Source: Kitasatospora herbaricolor
Lineage (GTDB): Bacteria; Actinomycetota; Actinomycetes; Streptomycetales; Streptomycetaceae
Direction of reading: 5' to 3'
Assembly: GCF_030813695.1 (NCBI RefSeq)
Contig: NZ_JAUSVA010000002.1
Location: forward strand, 6,014,001-6,078,000
DNA: 64,000 nt
The notes under the pieces are model-generated. The model was not told the origin of the DNA and made no database searches. It saw nothing but the letters and a program-made list of their open reading frames with translations. This document shows, one piece after another, positions 8,474 to 17,790 of the stretch. Position numbers and translations under genes: made by a program. Positions within the stretch are counted from its first letter, which is position 1; every line of letters starts with the position of its first letter.

Positions 8474-9187
8474 TCAGCTGCGCCGCAGGGCCTCGGTGAG
8501 CCGGTTGGCGGCCTCGATGATGGCCTGGGCGTGCAGGCGGCCCGGGTGCCGGGTGAGGCGCTCGATGGGGCCGGAGACCGAGACGGCGGCCACCACGCGG
8601 TTGGAGGGGCCGCGGACGGGCGCGGAGACGGACGCCACGCCCGGCTCGCGCTCGCCGATCGACTGGGCCCAGCCGCGGCGCCGGACCCCGCTCAGCGCGG
8701 TGGCGGTGAACCGGGCGCCCTGCAGACCGCGGTGCAGGCGCTCGGGCTCCTCCCAGGCCAGCAGGACCTGGGCGGCCGAACCGGCCTTCATCGGCAGGGT
8801 GCTGCCGACCGGGACGGTGTCCCGCAGACCGGAGAGCCGCTCGGCGGCGGCTACGCAGATCCGCATCTCGCCCTGCCGGCGGTAGAGCTGTGCGCTCTCG
8901 CCGGTGACGTCGCGCAGATGGGTCAGGACCGGGCCCGCGGTGGCGAGCAGCCGGTCCTCGCCCGCCGCGGCGGAGAGTTCGGAGAGTCGGGGGCCGAGGA
9001 TGAACCGGCCCTGCATGTCCCTGGTGACCAGGCGGTGGTGTTCGAGTGCGACGGCGAGTCGGTGGGCGGTGGGCCGCGCCAAACCGGTGGCGGCGACCAG
9101 CCCCGCCAACGTGGCGGGGCCCGACTCCAGTGCGCTCAGCACCAGAGCGGCCTTGTCGAGAACGCCGACGCCGCTAGAGTTGTCCAT
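8474..9187 (-). CDS. ndgR: IclR-family regulator NdgR
   Basis: A 237-residue DNA-binding regulator that in Streptomyces controls branched-chain amino acid genes (leuCD) and links nitrogen source to antibiotic production. The N-terminal winged helix (about residues 8-65, with GLARPTAHRLAVALEHH as the recognition region) is followed by the IclR effector domain. The ATG at 9187 gives the MDNSSGVGVLDKA start I know from close homologues; extension to 9430 would read through the promoter region. It is transcribed divergently from leuC, and the 230-nt spacer holds a dyad 15 nt from its start that may be an autoregulatory site. A 52-bp palindrome follows it. Confidence 0.93.
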   Translation of the reverse strand: MDNSSGVGVLDKAALVLSALESGPATLAGLVAATGLARPTAHRLAVALEHHRLVTRDMQGRFILGPRLSELSAAAGEDRLLATAGPVLTHLRDVTGESAQLYRRQGEMRICVAAAERLSGLRDTVPVGSTLPMKAGSAAQVLLAWEEPERLHRGLQGARFTATALSGVRRRGWAQSIGEREPGVASVSAPVRGPSNRVVAAVSVSGPIERLTRHPGRLHAQAIIEAANRLTEALRRS

Positions 9188-9201
9188 GCCCTGATACTGC
9201 A

Positions 9202-9218
9202 GTCTCATTCCGCGAGAC
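9202..9218. promoter_or_regulatory. Possible NdgR operator
   Basis: A GTCTC-N7-GAGAC dyad sits 15 nt upstream of the ndgR start, in the spacer shared with leuC. Placement suggests control of ndgR, leuC or both; I cannot match it to a published consensus from memory. Confidence 0.35.
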
Positions 9219-9417
9219 GCAAGTTCAATCTTCCAGGAAAAGCGCCACTCTTGAGGAAGCAGCCCGGAGGAAACCCCCGCCGGCGCCGACAACAGCGGCG
9301 CGCAGGGGGAGAAGAACCGGCGTGCAGGTTGCCCGGCGCGAGCCTCACCAGGGCGGCAATGGCAGTGACCTCGACCACACGAGAAGGCCGGCAGAGCGGC
9401 CGGCTGGAGGGAACCCG

Positions 9418-10839
<1,422 letters not shown>

Positions 10840-10844
10840 GCCGC

Positions 10845-11441
10845 ATGGAGAAGTTCACCACCCACACCGGCCGGGCCGTTCCGCTGCGCCGCAGCAACGT
10901 CGACACCGACCAGATCATCCCGGCCCACTGGCTGAAGAAGGTCACCCGCACCGGGTTCGAGGACGGCCTCTTCGAAGCCTGGCGCAAGGACGAGTCGTTC
11001 ATCCTCAACCAGCCCGAGCGCGACGGCGCCACGGTGCTGGTGGCCGGCCCCGAGTTCGGCACCGGCTCCTCGCGCGAGCACGCCGTCTGGGCGCTGCAGA
11101 ACTACGGTTTCCACGCCGTCATCTCCTCGCGCTTCGCCGACATCTTCCGCGGCAACTCGCTGAAGAACGGCCTGCTCACGGTGCTGCTGCCGCAGGAGAC
11201 CGTGGAGCGCCTGTGGGCCCTCACCGAGGCCGACCCGACCGCCGAGATCACGGTGGACCTGGAGGCCCGCGAGGTGCGCGCCGAGGGCGTCACGGCGGCA
11301 TTCGAGCTGGACGACAATGTCCGCTGGCGGCTGCTGAACGGCCTCGACGACATCAGCATCACCCTGCAGAACGAGGGTGACATCGCGGCCTTCGAGACCA
11401 CCCGTCCGGCCTTCAAACCGCGTACCCTGCCGGTCCTCTGA
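10845..11441 (+). CDS. leuD: 3-isopropylmalate dehydratase small subunit
   Basis: A 198-residue swivelling-domain subunit that completes the LeuCD active site. It shows NVDTDQIIPA near the N-terminus and GPEFGTGSSREHAVWAL (~67-83), the family's substrate loop. The ATG at 10845 has GGAGG about 9 nt upstream, inside the end of leuC. A terminator hairpin follows the stop. Confidence 0.97.
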   Translation: MEKFTTHTGRAVPLRRSNVDTDQIIPAHWLKKVTRTGFEDGLFEAWRKDESFILNQPERDGATVLVAGPEFGTGSSREHAVWALQNYGFHAVISSRFADIFRGNSLKNGLLTVLLPQETVERLWALTEADPTAEITVDLEAREVRAEGVTAAFELDDNVRWRLLNGLDDISITLQNEGDIAAFETTRPAFKPRTLPVL

Positions 11442-11462
11442 GACCGCGCTTTCGGTGTCCTT

Positions 11463-11504
11463 CCGCGATGGCCCGTCCCCCCTCGGGGGGGCGGGCCATC
11501 GCGG
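11463..11504 (+). terminator. Terminator of leuCD
   Basis: CCGCGATGGCCCG pairs with CGGGCCATCGCGG across a C/G-rich centre: 13 bp or more of stem starting 21 nt after the leuD stop, without a T-run. Confidence 0.7.
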
Positions 11505-11577
11505 CGTCGGGGGGCCGACTTAGGGCCTGACGTGGGCTCCCGATAAACCCGCGCGCAGCACAACTCCGCGCAGATGG

Positions 11578-11583
11578 CACAAT
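11578..11583 (+). promoter_or_regulatory. -10-like CACAAT
   Basis: The hexamer ends 7 nt before the ATG at 11590 and there is no purine-rich ribosome site between, so the transcript is probably leaderless. Confidence 0.4.
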
Positions 11584-11589
11584 CAGTAC

Positions 11590-11940
11590 ATGCACCGGCA
11601 CCATGAACCTCCGTACGCGGGGCGCGAACCCGCGTCGTCGGAGACCACGGGCCGGGGAGCCGAACGCCGAATTGACGATCGGCCGGACGACGACGGCACC
11701 TCGCCGGACGAGGTGCCGGACGACCCGGAAGTCGCAGCGCTCTTCGCGCTTGTGGCCGAGCGGTTGAAGCAAGCTCACGCCCGCGTGCATGCGCTGAACG
11801 TGTCTGCCGATGCAAAGACCGCTCTCACCCGTCAACTGCTGATCGTCACCGAGGCCGCCAAGCGCGATCTTCCGGAGGCGGCACGGCGGTTGAGTCGCTT
11901 TGTCCAAGACCTCGACGAGGGGCCCCCGCCCGTCCGCTGA
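11590..11940 (+). CDS. Conserved hypothetical protein between leuD and hupS
   Basis: A 116-residue protein of unknown function that I recall as conserved at this spot in Streptomyces. The first ~45 residues are charged and disordered-looking (RRIDDRPDDDGTSPDEVPDD). The rest is predicted helical, with two amphipathic stretches (ALFALVAERLKQAHARVHAL and ALTRQLLIVTEAAKRDLPEAARRLSRFV) that could form a helical hairpin. There is no Cys, signal peptide or membrane segment. The ATG at 11590 has a -10-like hexamer 7 nt upstream, suggesting a leaderless message. Confidence 0.75.
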   Translation: MHRHHEPPYAGREPASSETTGRGAERRIDDRPDDDGTSPDEVPDDPEVAALFALVAERLKQAHARVHALNVSADAKTALTRQLLIVTEAAKRDLPEAARRLSRFVQDLDEGPPPVR

Positions 11941-12073
11941 GGTCGCAGACGCGCAAATCCATTGCGACACTAGGGTGATTCGCGCGTTTGGTAATTGAAA
12001 GTCCGCAGATACATACCTAACGTGCGAATTGAACGGATGGAATCATCCGGCGCCCGTTTCTGAAGGGGAAGAC

Positions 12074-12781
12074 GTGAACAAGGCTCAGCTTGTCGAAGCG
12101 GTGGCCGAGCAGCTGGGCGGTCGCAAGGCTGCCGCAGAGGCCGTCGACGCAGTGCTCGACACCATGGTGCGTGCCGTTGTCGCGGGTGACCGGGTCTCGG
12201 TCACCGGCTTCGGCACCTTCGAGAAGGTGGAGCGCTCGGCGCGCTTCGCCCGCAACCCGCAGACCGGCGAGAAGGTCAAGGTCAAGAAGACCTCGGTGCC
12301 TCGCTTCCGCCCCGGCCAGGGCTTCAAGGACCTGGTGAGCGGCAGCAAGAAGCTGCCGAAGGAGGGCCCGTCGGTCAAGAAGGCCCCCAAGGGTTCGCTC
12401 ACCCCGGGCAAGTCCGGTACGACCGCCGCCGTCAAGCGTGCCGCCACCAAGCGCGCCGCGACCGCCGCCGCCGCCGCCCCGGCCGCGACCAAGAAGACGG
12501 CCGCGAAGAAGACGGCCACCACCGCCGCCGCGAAGAAGACCACGGCCACCACCGCCAAGAAGGCGGCCGCGGTCAAGAAGACCACCACCACCGCCGCCGC
12601 GAAGAAGACCACGGCCACCACCGCCAAGAAGGCCGCCGCCGTCAAGAAGACCGCGGCCACCCCCGCCCCCGTGGCCAAGAAGACCACGACGGCCAAGAAG
12701 GCCACCACGGTCAAGAAGACCGCCCCGGCCAAGAAGACCACCACGCGCAAGACCACCGCGCGCAAGACCACCGCGAAGTAG
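12074..12781 (+). CDS. hupS: HU-family nucleoid protein with Lys/Ala tail (HupS)
   Basis: A 235-residue nucleoid-associated protein. Residues 1-92 are a full HU domain (MNKAQLVEAVAEQ..., GFGTFEKVERSAR, RNPQTGEK, VPRFRPGQGFKDLV). The remainder is a histone-H1-like tail of KKTTA/AKKAA repeats. Tailed HU proteins of Streptomyces compact DNA during sporulation and help stabilise spores. The GTG at 12074 is preceded by GAAGGGGAA. A small hairpin (12034-12049) lies in the leader. The tail contains a 69-bp in-frame tandem duplication, and two hairpins follow the stop. Confidence 0.95.
   Translation: MNKAQLVEAVAEQLGGRKAAAEAVDAVLDTMVRAVVAGDRVSVTGFGTFEKVERSARFARNPQTGEKVKVKKTSVPRFRPGQGFKDLVSGSKKLPKEGPSVKKAPKGSLTPGKSGTTAAVKRAATKRAATAAAAAPAATKKTAAKKTATTAAAKKTTATTAKKAAAVKKTTTTAAAKKTTATTAKKAAAVKKTAATPAPVAKKTTTAKKATTVKKTAPAKKTTTRKTTARKTTAK
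12521..12658 (+). repeat. 69-bp tandem duplication in the hupS tail
   Basis: Two adjacent 69-nt units (12521-12589, 12590-12658) encode the same 23-residue TAAAKKTTATTAKK... module with only a few differences near the 3' end. The unit keeps the frame, so tail length can vary by 23 residues per copy. Confidence 0.85.
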
Positions 12782-12804
12782 TCCTTTCGCACGGTCCCCG
12801 GGCG

Positions 12805-12881
12805 ACGACCCCGTACGGGGTCGTGAGCCGTGGCGGCCCGCCCACTCGGAACTCCGGGTGGGGGGCCGCCACGGCTCTTTT
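12805..12881 (+). terminator. Tandem hairpins terminating hupS
   Basis: First a 20-bp palindrome (12805-12824), then a 15-bp stem (12825-12839 with 12863-12877) followed by TTTT. The second is a good intrinsic terminator. Confidence 0.85.
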
Positions 12882-13009
12882 GCGTGCGGCGCGCTTTCCC
12901 GGCCCGTTCCGGACGCCCTCGCCGGCGGCGGTTCCCGGGGTGGTGGACCGGCCCGTGACCCGCGATCCGGGCCCGGCGCCGGCGGGCCGGACCCGGAGCG
13001 CCCAGGCGG

Positions 13010-13771
13010 TCAGCGGCGTTCGACCGGGAACTCGTACGCGATTTCCCACAGGGCGTCGGGAATGACGATGTCGGCGGTTTCCACCGCGCGGCCGTCCAGG
13101 TCGAAATAGGTCCGCTCGACCAGGGTGACCAGGTCGCCGGCCGAGATGCCCAGCAGGTGGGCCTGTTCGGTGGTGGCCCGGCCGGGGCGGGGGAGTTCGA
13201 CCGCGAAATCGACCACCACGCCGATCGAGGCCATCCGCTCCACCACGCCCCGGCCCGCCAGCGGCCCGAACTCGGGCATCAGCACCGGCGTCCCGTCGGT
13301 GACGGCCATCGGCTCCCAGCTCTCCGCGAGCTGTGCGGGCCGCCCGTCGGCGAGGAATTCGTAGCAGGTCCGCACGGTGAGGTCACCCGGGGCGATGTTC
13401 AGCCGCCGGGCGACGTGTTCGGGCGCCGGCGTGCGGACATGACTGTTCGACTCCCAGCTGCCCGTTCGGCCCTGCTCGCGCAGCCGGGTCCGGAAGGGTG
13501 AATCGGCGTGCCGGTCGCTCAGCCGGGCGCGGACCATCCGGGAGCGCTCGGTGGGGGTTCTGACGTAGGTGCCGGATCCCGCCCGCCCTTCCAGCAGGCC
13601 TTCGGCGATCAGCCGTTCCTGGGCCCGCTGCAGGACGTTGGCGCCCACTCCGTAGGCCAGCGCGAGCTGCGCGCGGGAGGGCAGGCGCTCGCCGGGCGGC
13701 CATTCGCCCTCGGCGATGCGACGGCGCAGGTCGTCCGAGATCTGCAGGTACGGGGGCACCTCTGAGGGCAT
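13010..13771 (-). CDS. GntR-family (HutC/FadR-like) transcriptional regulator
   Basis: A 253-residue repressor-type regulator. Residues 1-75 form the GntR winged helix (YLQISDDLRRRIAEGEWPPGERLPSRAQLALAYGV ... EGRAGSGTYV) and the rest is a UTRA ligand-binding domain with RTCYEFLADGRPAQL and LVERTYFDLDGRAVETADIVIP. The ATG at 13771 follows GGGAGAG. It is divergent from two small overlapping genes, and the spacer carries AATCTAA-type dyads of the kind GntR/UTRA proteins bind. The ligand is unknown. Confidence 0.9.
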   Translation of the reverse strand: MPSEVPPYLQISDDLRRRIAEGEWPPGERLPSRAQLALAYGVGANVLQRAQERLIAEGLLEGRAGSGTYVRTPTERSRMVRARLSDRHADSPFRTRLREQGRTGSWESNSHVRTPAPEHVARRLNIAPGDLTVRTCYEFLADGRPAQLAESWEPMAVTDGTPVLMPEFGPLAGRGVVERMASIGVVVDFAVELPRPGRATTEQAHLLGISAGDLVTLVERTYFDLDGRAVETADIVIPDALWEIAYEFPVERR

Positions 13772-13831
13772 CTGGCTCTCCCGGCGGCAGGCTCCACCGC
13801 TGCCGGTTGCGGCAGGGCGGGTATTTCAGCG

Positions 13832-13874
13832 TTGACAATCTAATGCATCAGGTGGAATCTAATGCTTTAGATTC
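13832..13874. promoter_or_regulatory. GntR operator pair and possible promoter
   Basis: A perfect dyad GAATCTAA-TGCT-TTAGATTC (13855-13874) is preceded by a half copy CAATCTAATGC (13838-13848) and a TTGACA at 13832-13837 reading rightward. The position between the regulator and the small genes suggests autoregulation plus control of the small operon. Confidence 0.6.
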
Positions 13875-13908
13875 ACAGTCTGTGACTGTCTGCTCTCGGG
13901 GAGAGTCG

Positions 13909-14160
13909 GTGCGTGCCCACACCAAGGCGTTTGACCTGGCGGTTCGTCTCGCAGTGGCGGCGGGCACCCGGGCCCGCGTCCGGTGCCGGCGGGAGGGCGG
14001 CTTCCTGGTGGAGGCGGCGGTACCCGGAGACCTGGGGGACGAGGCGCACCGCGCGGTGCTGGCCGTACTGGCCGGCGCCGACCGCTACGGGCACCGGTAC
14101 ACCGACACGGCCCAGGCCGTCTGGGCCGAACTCGACGACGAACGGGAGCAGCCGCAGTGA
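13909..14160 (+). CDS. Small hypothetical protein, first of a two-gene unit
   Basis: An 83-residue protein I do not recognise. The GTG at 13909 has GGGGAGAG upstream; earlier starts read through the operator. It is mainly alpha/beta in character: AHTKAFDLAVRLAVAAG, then a basic strand RARVRCRREGGFLVEAAVP, a helix DEAHRAVLAVLAGADRYGHR and an acidic end. No Cys pair or membrane segment. Its last four bases overlap the start of the next gene. Location behind a GntR-type operator implies substrate- or signal-controlled expression. Confidence 0.7.
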   Translation: MRAHTKAFDLAVRLAVAAGTRARVRCRREGGFLVEAAVPGDLGDEAHRAVLAVLAGADRYGHRYTDTAQAVWAELDDEREQPQ

Positions 14161-14477
14161 AGAGCGACGGGACCGGCCGGGCCGGTGGCGCGGTGACGGT
14201 GGAGATCGAGGACATCGCCGAGCCGGCGACCTTCAGCAGGTTGCCGGACGCGGTGGCGGCGCTCTGGGAGGCGCTGCGGGTGCTGCCGCTGGGCTGGACG
14301 CAGTACGAGGCGTACCGGCACTTCCTCGGCCCCGGCGCGGTCCGGCGGGTGGAGGAATCCATCGAGCGGGACGGGGAGTTGAGTCTGAGCTTCCGGCTGG
14401 CCGGGCGGCTGCACCTGGTCCGGATCGCCCCGGCGCACCGGGCCGGGCCCGCGGGGGGCCGTGAGCGGTCGACGTGA
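14157..14477 (+). CDS. Small hypothetical protein, second of a two-gene unit
   Basis: A 106-residue protein without a family I can name. It starts at GTG 14157 in a GTGA overlap with the previous stop, so translation is coupled. The centre is rich in aromatic and acidic residues (ALWEALRVLPLGWTQYEAYRHFLGPGAVRRVEESIERDGELSLSF). That suggests a compact soluble fold. Function unknown; it is likely to act with the preceding protein. Confidence 0.7.
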   Translation: MKSDGTGRAGGAVTVEIEDIAEPATFSRLPDAVAALWEALRVLPLGWTQYEAYRHFLGPGAVRRVEESIERDGELSLSFRLAGRLHLVRIAPAHRAGPAGGRERST

Positions 14478-14532
14478 CGGGAGGCCGGCGGCCGGGCGGG
14501 CGTTGCGGCGCGCGGGCGGGGCCCCGACCGGG

Positions 14533-14751
14533 TCAGAGCCCTGGGTCGGGAAAGGTCTGCAGGGTCACGAAGACCACCCGGCGGGCCTGCCCGTCGCCCT
14601 CGGTGCGGATCCGCACCCGCTGGCCGGGCCGCAGCAGCCGCAGGCCGCCGGCGTCGAACGCGGCGGTGTCGAACGGCACCGGGGTGCCGTCGTCGAGCAG
14701 CACGGAGCCCGCCCGGGTGTCGGGGTCGAAGGTGAACGCGGTGGCCTGCAT
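14533..14751 (-). CDS. Small beta-rich protein downstream of cofC
   Basis: A 72-residue protein with alternating strands (TAFTFDPDTRAGSVLLDDGTPVPFD, RLLRPGQRVRIRTE, ARRVVFVTLQTF) that resembles a cold-shock/OB-type small barrel, without the aromatic RNP motifs of true CspA. The ATG at 14751 sits 7 nt behind TATGCT with no Shine-Dalgarno, so the mRNA is probably leaderless. A 24-bp tandem repeat lies immediately upstream of that hexamer. Nucleic-acid binding is only a structural guess. Confidence 0.7.
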   Translation of the reverse strand: MQATAFTFDPDTRAGSVLLDDGTPVPFDTAAFDAGGLRLLRPGQRVRIRTEGDGQARRVVFVTLQTFPDPGL

Positions 14752-14757
14752 GCGAGC

Positions 14758-14763
14758 AGCATA
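14758..14763 (-). promoter_or_regulatory. -10-like TATGCT
   Basis: Read on the minus strand, it ends 7 nt from the ATG at 14751; the region where a -35 would lie is inside the tandem repeat. Confidence 0.4.
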
Positions 14764-14767
14764 TCGA

Positions 14768-14863
14768 GCGCGGAGCCGCGGGCGGTGGGGTGCGCGGAGC
14801 CGCGGGCGGTGGGGTGCGCGGAGCCGCGGGCGGTGGGGTGCGCGGAGCCGTAGGAGCTGGGGT
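14768..14863. repeat. 24-bp tandem repeat, four units
   Basis: Units begin at 14768, 14792, 14816 and 14840. The first three are identical (GCGCGGAGCCGCGGGCGGTG plus GGGT) and the fourth is degenerate. The array fills most of the gap between cofC and the small gene. Confidence 0.95.
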
Positions 14864-14884
14864 GCGGCCGGCCGGCGCGACGGG

Positions 14885-15571
14885 TCAGACCAGGGCCGCC
14901 GCGGCCGCCGCGGTGTACGGGCCCACCCCGAGGGCGAGGGCCTGGACGAGGTCCTCGCCGGTGTCCACGTCGCGGCGCACCGACGGCACGTCGGGCAGCG
15001 TGATCTCGTGCGCCCCGCCGGCCGCGTGCCGGGCTCGGGAGCCCTCGCCGAAGGCCGGGGCGAGCCGCACGCCGGGGGCGCACGCCAGCAGGGTGGTGCC
15101 GAGGCCGGGGGAGTCGGCGAGGAAGGCCCGGCCGCCCGGCCCGCCGGTGGGCACGGCGCCCAGCACCCGGGCGAGTTCGGCCGGGCGCAGGGCGGGCAGG
15201 TCGGCGGAGAGGGCGGCCAGCGGAGCGTGGGGCACGATCCGGCGCGCGTACGCGGCGCCGTGCGTCAGCGCGGCGTTGAGCCCGCCGCCGGGCTCGTCCG
15301 CGACCACCACCGCCCCGAGCGCGGCGAGGCGCTCCCCGGCCAGCGGATCGCCGGTCACCACCAGCACCCGGGACACGCCCGGACAGGCCAGCGCCGCGGT
15401 CACGGTGTCCAGGGCGAACGACAGGGCCAGGTCGGCGCGGTGCGGCCCGGCGAAGGGGGCGAGCCGGCTCTTGGCGAGCCCGAGCGGCTTGAGCGGGAGC
15501 ACCAGCGACCACCCGTCGGTGGGTGCGGGGGGCGGGAGGGTGCCGTCGGGGCGTACCGTGTCCTGGGTCAT
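14885..15571 (-). CDS. cofC: 2-phospho-L-lactate / phosphoenolpyruvate guanylyltransferase
   Basis: A 228-residue nucleotidyltransferase of cofactor F420 biosynthesis. It activates 2-phospho-L-lactate or phosphoenolpyruvate with GTP for CofD. Motifs: LVLPLKPLGLAKSRLAPFAGPHR (N-terminal GTP-binding loop), VVTGDP, GGGLNAAL and a GRAFLADSPGLGTTLL region. The start at 15571 (MTQDTV) lies 8 nt after CACAAT, implying a leaderless message; an in-frame ATG at 15580 would overlap that hexamer. Confidence 0.9.
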   Translation of the reverse strand: MTQDTVRPDGTLPPPAPTDGWSLVLPLKPLGLAKSRLAPFAGPHRADLALSFALDTVTAALACPGVSRVLVVTGDPLAGERLAALGAVVVADEPGGGLNAALTHGAAYARRIVPHAPLAALSADLPALRPAELARVLGAVPTGGPGGRAFLADSPGLGTTLLACAPGVRLAPAFGEGSRARHAAGGAHEITLPDVPSVRRDVDTGEDLVQALALGVGPYTAAAAAALV

Positions 15572-15578
15572 CGGCGCC

Positions 15579-15584
15579 ATTGTG
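15579..15584 (-). promoter_or_regulatory. -10-like CACAAT of cofC
   Basis: Same hexamer as ahead of the gene at 11590. Seven bases separate it from the cofC ATG at 15571. Confidence 0.4.
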
Positions 15585-15802
15585 GCGCCGGTCCCGGAAC
15601 CCCCGCCAGGCCGCCTCGTCCGGGCTGACGTGCGATTGGTCACGTGAGCCGGTCCGGCCCGGAGAGGTTGCTCGACAGCCGGTGAGCGGTCGGGCGAGAC
15701 TGTTCCGCGCTCGGCCCCGAGCGCCGGACCCCCGGCCGGGGACACCGGGAGGCGACTGACCTGCGGCACCCCACGTGTCGCACCGGATGAGGAGGACCTG
15801 GG

Positions 15803-16684
15803 GTGGCCCGCCGCTCGTACGCCGCTTTCGGCAACGCCGACTACGGCATCTGGTACCGCTTCGCGGCCGTGCTGGTGAAACCGGTGACGACCGCCCTGGT
15901 GAAGCCGGACTGGCGGGGTTGGGAGCACCTCCCGAAGGAGGGCGGCTTCCTCGCCGCGGTCAACCACAACTCGATCATCGACCCGGTCGTCTACGCGCAC
16001 TGGCAGTACAACAGCGGGCGGCCGCCCCGGATACTGGGCAAGTCCACGCTGTTCTCGGTGCCGTTCATCGGGTTCATGCTGCGCAAGACCGGCCAGATCC
16101 CGGTGTTCCGGGACTCCACCGACGCCGCGCAGGCGTTCCGGGCGGCCATCGACGCCGTCAACAACGGCCAGTGCGTGCAGTTCTACCCGGAGGGCACCCT
16201 CACCCGGGACCCGGACCTCTGGCCGATGACCGGCAAGAGCGGGGTCGCCCGGGTGGCGCTGATGACCGGGGCGCCGGTCGTCCCGGTGGCGCACTGGGGC
16301 GCCCACGAGATCATCCCGCCGTACGGCCGGGGCACCGCGGGGCGGGGGAAGTTCAACCTCTTCCCCCGGCACACCGTGGTGGTGGCGGCCGGCCCGCCGG
16401 TGGACCTCAGCCGCTACCAGGGGCTCGAACTGACCCCCCAGGTGCTGCGCGACGCCACCGAGGACATCATGGCCGCGATCACCGAGGTGCTGGCCGGCAT
16501 CCGCGGCGAGCAGCCGCCCGCCGAGCGCTACGACATGCGCACCGCCGCGCGGGCCCGCGCGGTCAAGGCCACCGCCGAGCGCCACCGGGCCGCCGACGGC
16601 CGGCCCCAGGCCCCGGCGGGCACCGCGTCCGCGGGCACCGGCCCGGGTACCGACGACAGCACCACCGAGGAGAACAGCAAGTGA
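15803..16684 (+). CDS. 1-acylglycerol-3-phosphate acyltransferase (PlsC family)
   Basis: A 293-residue membrane-associated acyltransferase of phospholipid synthesis. The HX4D motif is H55-NSII-D60 and the acceptor-site EGT begins at E130 (FYPEGTLT); ILGKSTLFSVPFIGFML and GVARVALMTGAPVVPVAHWG are further family blocks. The C-terminal 50 residues are a low-complexity Ala/Thr tail. GTG at 15803 follows GAGGAGG. The stop overlaps gpsA by 4 nt, which places glycerol-3-phosphate supply and acylation in one unit. Confidence 0.92.
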   Translation: MARRSYAAFGNADYGIWYRFAAVLVKPVTTALVKPDWRGWEHLPKEGGFLAAVNHNSIIDPVVYAHWQYNSGRPPRILGKSTLFSVPFIGFMLRKTGQIPVFRDSTDAAQAFRAAIDAVNNGQCVQFYPEGTLTRDPDLWPMTGKSGVARVALMTGAPVVPVAHWGAHEIIPPYGRGTAGRGKFNLFPRHTVVVAAGPPVDLSRYQGLELTPQVLRDATEDIMAAITEVLAGIRGEQPPAERYDMRTAARARAVKATAERHRAADGRPQAPAGTASAGTGPGTDDSTTEENSK

Positions 16685-17682
16685 CCCGTTGCGCGGTGTT
16701 CGGTACCGGATCGTGGGGCACCGCCTTCGCGATGATCCTCGCCGACGCGGGCTGCGAGGTGTCCCTGTGGGGCCGCCGGCAGGAGCTGGTCGACGCGGTC
16801 AACACGACGCACGAGAACCCGGACTACCTTCCGGGTGTCCGGCTGTCCGACGCGATCACGGCGACCACCGACCCGGCCGTCGCGCTGGCCGGCGCGGAGT
16901 TCGCCGTGCTCGCGGTGCCCTCCCAGACGCTGCGGCAGAACCTGGGCGCCTGGGCGCCGCTGCTGGAGCCCGGCACGGTGCTGGTCAGCCTGATGAAGGG
17001 CATCGAACTCGGCACCGCGAAGCGGATGAGCGAGGTCATCGCCGAGGTCGCGGGGGTGGGCCCGGAGCGGGTGGCGGTCGTCAGCGGCCCCAACCTGGCC
17101 CGTGAGATCGCCAACCGGCAGCCCGCCGCAACGGTGGTGGCGTGCAGCGACGAGGTGGTCGCCAAGCGGCTCCAGACGGCCTGCCACACGCCGTACTTCC
17201 GCCCGTACACCAACACCGACGTGGTCGGCTGCGAGCTGGGTGGCGCGGTCAAGAACGTGATCGGCCTGGCGGTCGGCATGGCGGACGGGATGGGCCTGGG
17301 CGACAACACCAAGGCGACCCTGATCACCCGCGGCCTGGCCGAGACCACCCGGCTGGGGGCGGCGCTCGGCGCCGACCCGTACACCTTCGCCGGGCTCGCC
17401 GGGATGGGCGACCTGGTCGCGACCTGTTCCTCGCCGCTCTCGCGCAACCACACCTTCGGCACCAACCTGGGGCGCGGCATGACGCTGGCCCAGGCGGTGG
17501 CGGCGACCAGCCAGACCGCCGAGGGCGTCAAGTCCTGCGAGTCCGTCCTGGACCTGGCCCGGCGCACCGGGGTCGACATGCCGATCGTCGAGGCGGTGGT
17601 GGACGTGGTGCACAACGGACGCCCCACCCAGGAGGTGCTGGCGGCGCTGATGGCCCGCTCGGCGAAGCCGGAGCGCCGGTAG
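16681..17682 (+). CDS. gpsA: Glycerol-3-phosphate dehydrogenase [NAD(P)+]
   Basis: A 333-residue cytosolic enzyme that reduces dihydroxyacetone phosphate to sn-glycerol 3-phosphate for phospholipids. The Rossmann motif is GTGSWG (8-13); LAVPSQTLR, SLMKGIELGT, SGPNLAREIA and the catalytic ELGGAVKNVIGLAVG follow. GTG at 16681 shares four bases with the plsC stop. A hairpin follows. Confidence 0.97.
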   Translation: MTRCAVFGTGSWGTAFAMILADAGCEVSLWGRRQELVDAVNTTHENPDYLPGVRLSDAITATTDPAVALAGAEFAVLAVPSQTLRQNLGAWAPLLEPGTVLVSLMKGIELGTAKRMSEVIAEVAGVGPERVAVVSGPNLAREIANRQPAATVVACSDEVVAKRLQTACHTPYFRPYTNTDVVGCELGGAVKNVIGLAVGMADGMGLGDNTKATLITRGLAETTRLGAALGADPYTFAGLAGMGDLVATCSSPLSRNHTFGTNLGRGMTLAQAVAATSQTAEGVKSCESVLDLARRTGVDMPIVEAVVDVVHNGRPTQEVLAALMARSAKPERR

Positions 17683-17689
17683 CGCGGAA

Positions 17690-17717
17690 GGGGCCGCCGC
17701 CCGGCGCGGGCGGCCCC
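17690..17717 (+). terminator. Hairpin after gpsA
   Basis: GGGGCCGC-CGCCCG pairs with CGGGCGGCCCC with a small bulge, 8 nt after the stop; no T-run. Confidence 0.5.
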
Positions 17718-17774
17718 CCGGCGGGGGCGGAGGACACGGCCCGGCGGGTAACACGGGCGCAAAGAGTCGCACGG

Positions 17775-17780
17775 TAGTCT
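17775..17780 (+). promoter_or_regulatory. -10-like TAGTCT of ddl
   Basis: It ends 11 nt from the ATG at 17791 and overlaps the region where a leader for an ATG at 17782 would be needed, supporting the downstream start. Confidence 0.4.
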
Positions 17781-17790
17781 CATGGCCGAT

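Noticed and set aside
14768..14863. 24-bp repeats as a CRISPR array
   Set aside because: Units are contiguous without spacers and there are no cas genes.
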